This document shows positions 57,779 to 64,000 of a stretch of 64,000 bases of DNA, piece after piece. A program made the translations under genes and the position numbers. The notes beneath the pieces are model-generated. The model saw only the letters and a list, made by a program, of their open reading frames with translations, was not told the DNA's origin and did no database searches. Origin of the DNA: DASPWW01 sp963803425 (GTDB taxonomy: Bacteria > Actinomycetota > Thermoleophilia > Solirubrobacterales > 70-9); assembly GCA_963803425.1 (NCBI GenBank), contig CAWDMA010000001.1, forward strand, positions 992,001-1,056,000, read 5' to 3'. Position 1 is the stretch's first letter. Each line of letters opens with the position of its first letter.

Positions 57779-60247
57779 GCGCCGTGGTCACACCTGCCCG
57801 ATTCGTTGCGGCCGTCTTCTGCCTCGGCCTGCTGATCGCGGGCTGGGCCGCACCGCGCGCCCCCGCGGCCTTCCCGGGCCAGAACGGCAAGGTCGCCTTC
57901 GCGAGCGACCGTGACGGCAACACCGAGATCTACACGATGAACGCGGACGGCACGGGGCAGGTGAACCGCTCGAACAATCCAGCGGGCGACGCCACCCCCG
58001 CGTGGTCCGCCGACGGCACCAAGATCGCCTTCGCGACCAACCGCGACGGCAACTACGAGATCTACACGATGAACGCCGACGGCTCAGGACAGGTGAACCG
58101 CTCGACCAACGCTGCGACCGATGTGAACCCGGCGTGGTCGCCCGACGGCACCAAGATCGCCTTCACGAGCACCCGCGACGGCGACGCCGAGGTCTATGTG
58201 ATGAACGCGGACGGCTCCGGGGCAGGTCAACCGGTCGACGACCCCGGCGGCGGACGACGAAGATCCCGCGTGGTCCCCCGATGGCACGCAGATCGCGTTC
58301 ACGAGCGACCGCGCCGTTGACAACACCGCCGAGGTCTATGTGATGAATGCCAACGGCTCCGGGCAGGTCGACCTGACGAACGCGGACGAGAACGACCTCC
58401 GGCCGGCGTGGTCCCCGGACGGCACCCAGATCGCCTTCCAGACCACCCGCGACCGGGACGGCGACCTCAACGACGAGATCTACACGATGAACGCCGCCAA
58501 CGGCTCCGGGCAGGTCGACCGCTCGAACAATCCAGCGGGCGACGCCACCCCCGCGTGGTCCCCCGACGGCACCAAGATCGCATTCACGAGCGTCCGCGAC
58601 GGCAACTTCCAGGTCTACGAGATGAACGCCGCCGACGGCTCCGCGCAGGTCAATCGCTCGACGAACGCGGCGAACGACTTCGATCCCGACTGGGCGCCAA
58701 TCGCCGACAGCGACGGCGACGCCCTCCCCGACTCCTGGGAGGAGAACGGGGTCGATGTCGACGGCGACGGCACTCCCGACCTCGACCTGCCGGCGATGGG
58801 CGCCGACCCCGACCACAAGGACATCTTCATCGAGGTCGACTACATGGCCGGCCACCACATCGACCAGGCTCAGATCGATGCGGTGACCGATGCCTTCAAG
58901 CAGGCCCCGGTCGGAAACCCCGACGGCCAGGGCGGGATCACCCTGCATGTCGACAACGGGCCGGGCTCGACGATGGACCCGGTCTCGGGGTCGAGCTGGG
59001 GCGGCCTCTCGGACCAGGACTCGCTCCCCCACCAGAACGTGCTCGGGAGCGACTTCGGGCCCGCCGCCGACCCCAGCTACGACTGGAGCGAGTTCGAGTC
59101 GATCCGCCAGACGAAGCTGCTCGCGATCCGCCGGCCCGCCTTCCACTACGTGATCGCCGCCCACAGCGGCCCCGGCCAGGACTTCGCCGGTATCTCCCGC
59201 GGTGTGACCAATGGCGCGTCCGACTTCATGATCGCGATGCACGAGAACTGCCAGGACGACCCGCCGCCGCCGCTCAGCACCGAGTGCGCCAGCGTCGATC
59301 CCGAGTTCGCCGCCGCCACCTTCATGCATGAGCTCGGCCACAACCTCGGCCTCCAGCACGGGGGGACCGACGAGGACGCCCAGAAGCCGAACTACCTCTC
59401 GGTGATGAACTACAACTTCGGCTGGGGGCTGATCGCCTTCGACGGCGTCACCCCGACGAGCACGAAATTCGAGCTCGACTACTCGCGCTTCAACCTGCCG
59501 CTGGACGAGAACCGGCTCAACGAGCAGCGCGGCTTCGGGATCGACTCCGGGGACCTGAGCGCGTTCAAGACGGTCTTCACCTGTCCTGACGGAACCACCC
59601 AATACTCGATCCCGCTGACCACGACCAACGTCGACTGGAACTGCGACCGGACGATCTTCGGCTCGACCGGCAACGTCTCCTCCGACGCCAGTGGCAACGG
59701 GACGATCGGAAAGCTGAGCGGCCCGATCGACTGGACCCGGCTCGTCTACTCGGGAGGCGGGATCGGGGCCCTGAACCAGCCTCCCCCGGTCGACGACACC
59801 GTGATAGACGAGCCGACGCCGGCGGAGCTGCGGAAGAACCGCGATCTGCTCGAGCACGGGTCCCCGCCACCGATCGACCCCGTGGCCCAGCCGAAGCTGC
59901 GGAACGAGCCGAAGCCCAGCAACGACTTCTCGATCGGGAAGCTGAGGGGAAAGACGCTCACCATCACCGTTCCCGGCGCGGGCACGGTCGAGCTCGTCGA
60001 CGCTGCCGACGCGAGCGCCGGCGGCGTCGAAGCCGCGAAGAAGAAGACGAAGAGGCTGCTGAAGCCCTCCAGCGCGACGGCGAGCGGCGCCGGCGAGGTG
60101 AAGGTGAAGGTGAAGCTGGCCAAGCCCGCGAAGCAGAAGCTGAAAAAGAAGCACAAGGTGAAGGTCAACGCGGCGATCACCTTCACGCCGACGGGCGGCA
60201 GTGCCAACACCGACATCGCGAAGCTGAAGGTGAAGAGCAAGAAGTAG
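57775..60247 (+). pseudogene. TolB-like propeller fused to metzincin-type protease, with a single-base frameshift
   Basis: One reading broken once: frame 57775 to about 58219, then the frame ending at 60247 (about 824 residues in all). A signal peptide (FVAAVFCLGLLIAGWAAPRAPA) precedes repeats of the type SDRDGNTEIYTMNADGTGQV and PAWSPDGTKIAFTS, the TolB-type PD40 propeller. Then comes the protease core FMHELGHNLGLQHGG (HExxHxxGxxH zinc motif) with the Met-turn region YLSVMNYNF, and a Lys-rich tail. The run GGGG at 58219-58222 should be GGG to keep SGQVNRS. May be a live gene with a sequencing error. Confidence 0.75.
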
Positions 60248-60253
60248 GCGGGG

Positions 60254-60273
60254 GCGGCCTTCCCCCAGGCCGC
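60254..60273. terminator. hairpin between convergent genes
   Basis: GCGGCCT and AGGCCGC pair around the loop TCCCCC, 6 bases after the stop of the propeller-protease gene. It faces the MFS gene from the other side. Confidence 0.55.
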
Positions 60274-60281
60274 AACCAGCC

Positions 60282-60319
60282 CCGGACTCTGAATCCGGAC
60301 GACATACAGTCGCCCCGGA
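60282..60319 (+). other. tRNA-Gln-like fragment
   Basis: CCGGA, loop CTCTGAA and TCCGG (60282-60298) form a perfect tRNA-type anticodon arm with anticodon CTG (Gln); CGCCCCGGA at 60311-60319 resembles a tRNA 3' acceptor strand. No T arm lies between them, so the gene is incomplete. A decayed tRNA or att remnant. Confidence 0.4.
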
Positions 60320-60336
60320 GCCTTAGGGGATCCGGC

Positions 60337-61962
60337 TCAGGCGGGCGCGGGCGGGCCCTGCGGCGGCCCCCGGGCGGCGTCGAGCTCGGCGAAGAGGCGG
60401 GTTGGCAGCCTCCGGGTCGCCCAGAACGATGCGAGCACGATCAGGGCGGCGAACAGGAACGCGATCCGCAGCGCGTCGAGTTGGGCATCCTCGTAGCCGT
60501 CCACCAGGGCGGCGGTCGTCTGCTCGTCGAGCCCGGCGTTCGCCGCGGCTGCCCCGACCTCCGCGGAGGGGACGAAGCTGCCGCCGGTGCTGAGCCGGAC
60601 CTCCACCTGCTGCTTGACGTCCTCCGAGATCTGCGGGTCGGCCTGGACGTTGTTGGAGAAGGCGGTGATCAGCCCAGTGATCACCACGGCGCCGAGCAGC
60701 GCGGTGCCGAGCGAGGAGCCGAGCTGCTGGGCGGTGTTCTGGAGACCCCCGGCCTCGCTCCGGTCGGCATCGCCGACCGACGACTGCACGACGTTTCCGA
60801 GCTGCGAGAGGATCAGCCCCATGCCGACTCCGAGCACTCCCATCGCCGCCAGGAACGGGCCGGTGTCGAGCTGCGGGTCGATCGTGCCGAGCAGCAGCAG
60901 TGTGGAGACGAACACGACACCGAGCCCGGTGCGGACGAGCGGGCGGGCGGCAAACCGATTCGCGAGCCGCGAGCCGGCGAGCGCGGTGACGAACAAGCCG
61001 ACCGAGGCGGGAAGCATCCGCACTCCGGTGTCGAGCGCGTCCAGCCCTTGAACGATCTGCAGGTAGAGGGGGATCGTGAAGAAGATCCCCATCAGGATCA
61101 GGTTCTGCGCGAGCAGCATCGAGAGCCCACCGCGCAATGTGGCGATCTCGAACAGCCGGAAGTGGACGAGCGGCTCCAGCCCCCGCTCCTCGCGGCGCCG
61201 CTGCCAGGCGCGGAAACCGCCGAGGACGACGGCGCCGGCCGCGATCACGAACGGGGTCAGCGACAGCCCGAACGGCTCGATCGGCGAGTCGAGGGGCCGG
61301 AGCCAGCCCCAGTTGCTGGCCTGCAGGACGCCGACGACGATCAGCGCCAGCCCGCCGGCTGACAGCACCGAGCCGACCCAGTCGAGACGCGGACCGGGCC
61401 CCTTTCGCTCGGGCTCACGGATCGCGCGCAGCGCGCCGACCAGGATCAGGGCCGCGACGACGACCTCGCCGACGAACACGACCCGCCAACTGAGCTCCGT
61501 CGTCGCCCAGCCGCCGAGGATCGGCCCGACCGCGATCCCCGCCCCCGCGACTCCGCCGAGAACGCCGTAAACGAGCGCACGGTCCCGCCCCGAGTAGCTC
61601 CCGGCGGCGAGCGCGACCAGCGCGGGGAGCACGAGCGCCGCGCCGATTCCCTCGAGGATCGACCAGCCCAGCATCAGGGTCGGCACGCTCCAGGACGCGG
61701 CGGTCAGCGCCGAGCCCGTCCCGTATATGACGAGGCCGATCGAGAACGCACGCCGGCGGCCCCACAGGTCCCCGAGCTTGCCACCGGTGATCATCAGCGC
61801 CGCCATCACCAGCGCATACAGCGCGATCACGACCTGGATCGTGGTGACCGTGGTGTCGAAGTCATCGACGAGCTGGGAGATCGCAACGTTCATCACCGCC
61901 TGGTCCAGCACCATCAGGAACTGGGCCGCCGCAAGCACCACCAGGACGCTCCACTTGGCCAT
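60337..61962 (-). CDS. DHA2/EmrB-type MFS drug exporter
   Basis: A 541-residue 14-helix MFS transporter. LVVLAAAQFLMVLDQAVMNVAI is the first helix with the D-x-x-x-x-N of DHA2 members, GGKLGDLWGRRRAF is the loop motif between helices 2 and 3, and GVAGAGIAVGPILGGW is antiporter motif C. ATG at 61960-61962. Likely proton-coupled efflux of drugs or metabolites. Confidence 0.93.
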   Translation of the reverse strand: MAKWSVLVVLAAAQFLMVLDQAVMNVAISQLVDDFDTTVTTIQVVIALYALVMAALMITGGKLGDLWGRRRAFSIGLVIYGTGSALTAASWSVPTLMLGWSILEGIGAALVLPALVALAAGSYSGRDRALVYGVLGGVAGAGIAVGPILGGWATTELSWRVVFVGEVVVAALILVGALRAIREPERKGPGPRLDWVGSVLSAGGLALIVVGVLQASNWGWLRPLDSPIEPFGLSLTPFVIAAGAVVLGGFRAWQRRREERGLEPLVHFRLFEIATLRGGLSMLLAQNLILMGIFFTIPLYLQIVQGLDALDTGVRMLPASVGLFVTALAGSRLANRFAARPLVRTGLGVVFVSTLLLLGTIDPQLDTGPFLAAMGVLGVGMGLILSQLGNVVQSSVGDADRSEAGGLQNTAQQLGSSLGTALLGAVVITGLITAFSNNVQADPQISEDVKQQVEVRLSTGGSFVPSAEVGAAAANAGLDEQTTAALVDGYEDAQLDALRIAFLFAALIVLASFWATRRLPTRLFAELDAARGPPQGPPAPA

Positions 61963-61996
61963 CAGATCAAGTCACCTTAGAGGCGGAGGGCCACAG

Positions 61997-62952
61997 CTAG
62001 CCGAGGACCAGCTCGGCGGCGTCGCGGATCTTCCGCTTCGGTCCGATCAGGCTCATCGCCTCGATCAGCTCGGTCGGGATCAGCGCGGCGGCCTCGGCCT
62101 TCCTGCCGGACAGGTACAGGTCCTGGATCTGCAGGACCTCCTTCTCGTAGCCCATCCGGATCGGGACGTTGGCGTGGAAGTTCTTGCCCTTCGCGCCCAT
62201 CCCGCCGAAGTACAGCGCGTAGTAGGGACGGAGCGCGTCGGCGCAGGTCTCCACGTCGTCGCCGATCAGCATCGACACCATGCAGGCGACCTCGAAATCG
62301 TCCGCCGAGCGGCGGGCGCCCTCGCGACCCCACCCCTCTCGGAGCGAGGAGACGTACGGATCCTCGTGCTCGGGGCTGACAGCATCGCGATCCACCCGTC
62401 GCACGGCTCCGCACACATCGCGACGTCCTTCGGGCCCTCGGCGCCGAGGAGAATCGGGATGTCCTCGCGAACAGGGTGGATGGCGGACTTCAGCGGCTTG
62501 CCGAGTCCGGTTCCGTCCGGAAGCGGCAGCGGATAGTGCGGACCGTCGCTCGTCACCGGCTCGCCCCGCGCCCAGATGTCGCGCAGGATCCCGATGTGCT
62601 CGCGCGTGCGAGCCAGCGGCTTCGCGAACGGCATCCCGTACCAGCCCTCGACCACCTGCGGCCCCGACGCCCCGAGGCCGAGGATGAACCGGCCGCCGCT
62701 GAGGTGGTCGATCGTCATCGCCGCCATCGACGTGGCCGCCGGCTGTCGCGCCGAGATCTGCACGATCGCGGTCCCGAGCCTGACCCGCTCGGTCTCCGCG
62801 CCCCACCACGCGAGCGGCGTGAGCGCGTCGGACCCGTACGCTTCCGAGCACCAGATCGAGTCGTATCCCAGATTCTCGGTCTCGGCGACGGCCTCCGGGA
62901 CGCCGGGCGGCATGCCTCACGCCCAGTAGCCGGTGTTCAGCCCGAGCTTCAC
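61997..62952 (-). pseudogene. luciferase-like F420-dependent monooxygenase, disrupted
   Basis: A luciferase-like (LLM) protein of about 318 codons: the 5' end LGLNTGYWA, then LGYDSIWCSEAYGSD, LAWWGAETERVRLGTAIVQ, LSGGRFILGLGASGPQVVEGWYG and IPILLGAEGPKDVAMCAE, then in another frame SPEHEDPYVSSL and the C-terminal RKIRDAAELVLG. A TGA (62917-62919) replaces the expected Gly after YWA, and a 1-base loss near 62377-62382 shifts the frame. GTG start at 62950-62952. Such enzymes use F420. Two independent lesions favour true decay. Confidence 0.72.
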
Positions 62953-63062
62953 TCGGCGGCCGGAAAGGCGTCAGGATCCCGCATACCGCGCATCGCCACG
63001 TACTCGACCGTCCAGGAACCGTGGTTGAACTGCGAGTTCATGGCAGCGAGCCCCAGAGTCAC
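62949..63062 (-). CDS. short ORF coupled to the LLM pseudogene
   Basis: 37 codons starting with GTG after GGAGGAGGGCTTCC; SQFNHGSWTVEYVAMRGMRD is the central part. Its TGA overlaps the GTG of the LLM gene. It may be the broken tail of a larger gene or a real small peptide. Confidence 0.35.
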   Translation of the reverse strand: MTLGLAAMNSQFNHGSWTVEYVAMRGMRDPDAFPAAE

Positions 63063-63138
63063 GGAAGCCCTCCTCCATGTCTGGCGTATTTCGGTCTTCG
63101 ATCACGGTGCATGGACCCGGGACCAGCCATGCCGCCGG

Positions 63139-63160
63139 GCCGTAGCCCGCCGGCTACGGC
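63139..63160. terminator. hairpin at the 3' end of a small minus-strand gene
   Basis: GCCGTAGCC and GGCTACGGC form a perfect 9-bp stem with loop CGCC. It covers the stop codon of the 80-residue gene and would end leftward transcription. Confidence 0.5.
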
Positions 63161-63396
63161 ACCCGAACGTCCCTGACCCCGATGACCGTGGTCCGGGAGG
63201 CCACGAACGGCGGCAGCAGCGCGAGCGCTGCGCGCACGTCGGCGGCGTCCACGATCCACCACAGACCATGCCCGCCGGTGAGACAGCTCGAGGCCACCCG
63301 CTCGCGCCGCAGCGGGCTGTCGACGCCCGCCCAGCTCGCGAACGCCGCGGCGCACTCGCTTGCCCGGTGCTGGTGGTGAAGCAGGAAGCGGGGCAC
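63154..63396 (-). CDS. small conserved hypothetical protein
   Basis: An 80-residue protein: PRFLLHHQHRASECAAAFASWAG, ASSCLTGGHGLWWIVDAADVRAALALLPPFVASRTTV. The helix-strand pattern resembles small dimeric alpha/beta-barrel proteins. GTG at 63394-63396 is used; an in-frame ATG at 63432 would add 12 residues. The gap 63397-63611 has no gene apart from inverted GC-rich pieces in the MMPL leader. Confidence 0.6.
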   Translation of the reverse strand: MPRFLLHHQHRASECAAAFASWAGVDSPLRRERVASSCLTGGHGLWWIVDAADVRAALALLPPFVASRTTVIGVRDVRVP

Positions 63397-63611
63397 GCGG
63401 CCAAGTGTGAGCGCGGGGCCGACGGCGATCATCAGGGAGGCCCCCTGAACCGACCCTGAGCCAGGCTCCACCGAGCGTGGTCCCGTGCGTGCACCGGATC
63501 CCCTGACGCCCCTCGGTTAGGGGTGGGTTCAGGGGGCGCCCCCGATGAACTCGGGGCCGACTCCGAGCAGGCTTGCCCAGTCCAATCAACGAGTCGGAGA
63601 AGGAGAACCCC

Positions 63612-64000
63612 ATGCATACCAAGACCAACCTCACGGCCCGGATCGGGCGCTGGAGCGCCCGGCACCGCAAGACGGCGATCGGAGGATGGCTCGCGTTCGT
63701 CGTCGCCACGTTCGTCCTCGGAGGGATGGTGGGCACGAACACTCTCGACTCCGCGGAGTCCGGCGTGGGCGAGTCCGGCCACGCCGATCGAACCGTGTAT
63801 CACGCGTTTCCGCAGAAGTCAGAGGAGGGCGTGCTGGTCCACGGCGCCGCCCATTCGGCTCACACCCCCGAGTTCCGGGCCACCGTCGCCGACGTGATGG
63901 ACCGGCTCGAGCGCGTCAAGGACGTCGAGCACGTGACAAGCCCGTATCGCGACGGCGGAGCTCACGTCTCCGCGGACGGGCGCTCGGCGCTCGTCGGGTA
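63612..64000 (+). CDS. MMPL-family transporter, N-terminal part
   Basis: The first 129 codons of an RND/MMPL-type exporter: basic start LTARIGRWSARHRKTAIGGW, then a membrane helix LAFVVATFVLGGMVGTNTL, then the periplasmic domain ESGHADRTVYHAFPQKSEEGVLVHG. Such proteins export lipids or drugs in actinobacteria. GAAGGAGAACCCC precedes the ATG. The gene continues past the right edge. Confidence 0.85.
   Translation, partial: MHTKTNLTARIGRWSARHRKTAIGGWLAFVVATFVLGGMVGTNTLDSAESGVGESGHADRTVYHAFPQKSEEGVLVHGAAHSAHTPEFRATVADVMDRLERVKDVEHVTSPYRDGGAHVSADGRSALVG

Overview
The window is very GC-rich and densely packed, and reads as a chromosomal segment of an actinobacterium. The evidence is a fused two-domain FO synthase (actinobacterial FbiC type), a near-complete coenzyme F420 gene set (fbiC, cofE, cofC, cofD, an F420:NADPH oxidoreductase), F420-type nitroreductase and luciferase-like genes, GTP-dependent PEP carboxykinase, a DivIVA-domain protein and an MMPL transporter. 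The small secreted and regulatory proteins of unknown family fit Thermoleophilia (Solirubrobacterales or Gaiellales) best; that placement is inference.

1-26 kb: central carbon metabolism on both strands. Leftward from 4393 lie a malyl-CoA-lyase-type lyase, a phosphoribulokinase of the Calvin-cycle fold, an acyl-CoA synthetase and an MFS exporter. Rightward from 4583 lie a serine-glyoxylate-type aminotransferase, a hydroxypyruvate/glyoxylate reductase and a CbbR/QscR-like LysR regulator. Facing them is a three-gene block of SucC-like and SucD-like CoA-ligase subunits (malate-CoA ligase candidates) and a small ferredoxin, divergent from pckG. A second malyl-/methylmalyl-CoA-lyase-type gene, an acyl-CoA dehydrogenase, a MaoC hydratase, an ethylmalonyl-CoA-mutase-type mutase and a crotonyl-CoA carboxylase/reductase follow. 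Together they look like the serine cycle plus the ethylmalonyl-CoA pathway, the pairing used by Methylobacterium-type methylotrophs, here in an actinobacterial context.

26-45 kb: a frameshifted nuclease-like gene, a lipoprotein, YgfZ, an aquaporin, then the F420 region (fbiC with an in-frame palindromic insertion; cofE coupled to a polysaccharide deacetylase; fno-cofD-cofC), followed by a rightward run of tag, an SDR, a thioesterase, an HMG-CoA-lyase-type gene, a DivIVA protein and an acyl-CoA carboxylase beta subunit.

45-64 kb: acetoacetyl-CoA synthetase, an M28 peptidase, an arsenic locus (arsR, a Cys-rich peptide and an R2lox-like oxidase in one coupled unit, divergent from arsC), and five tRNA genes with two endonuclease-like genes lodged beside them. 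A 49-bp duplication of the 3' part of tRNA-Pro brackets about 0.8 kb that looks like the scar of an integrative element, with a periodic repeat array next to one end. A run of secreted proteins (RTX-like, and a TolB-like propeller fused to a metzincin-type protease), two drug-exporter-type genes and a decayed luciferase-like monooxygenase close the window.

Three genes carry single-base or small indels in homopolymer or dinucleotide runs (near 26.8 kb, 58.2 kb and 62.4 kb), so either recent gene decay or residual sequence error should be considered for those loci.
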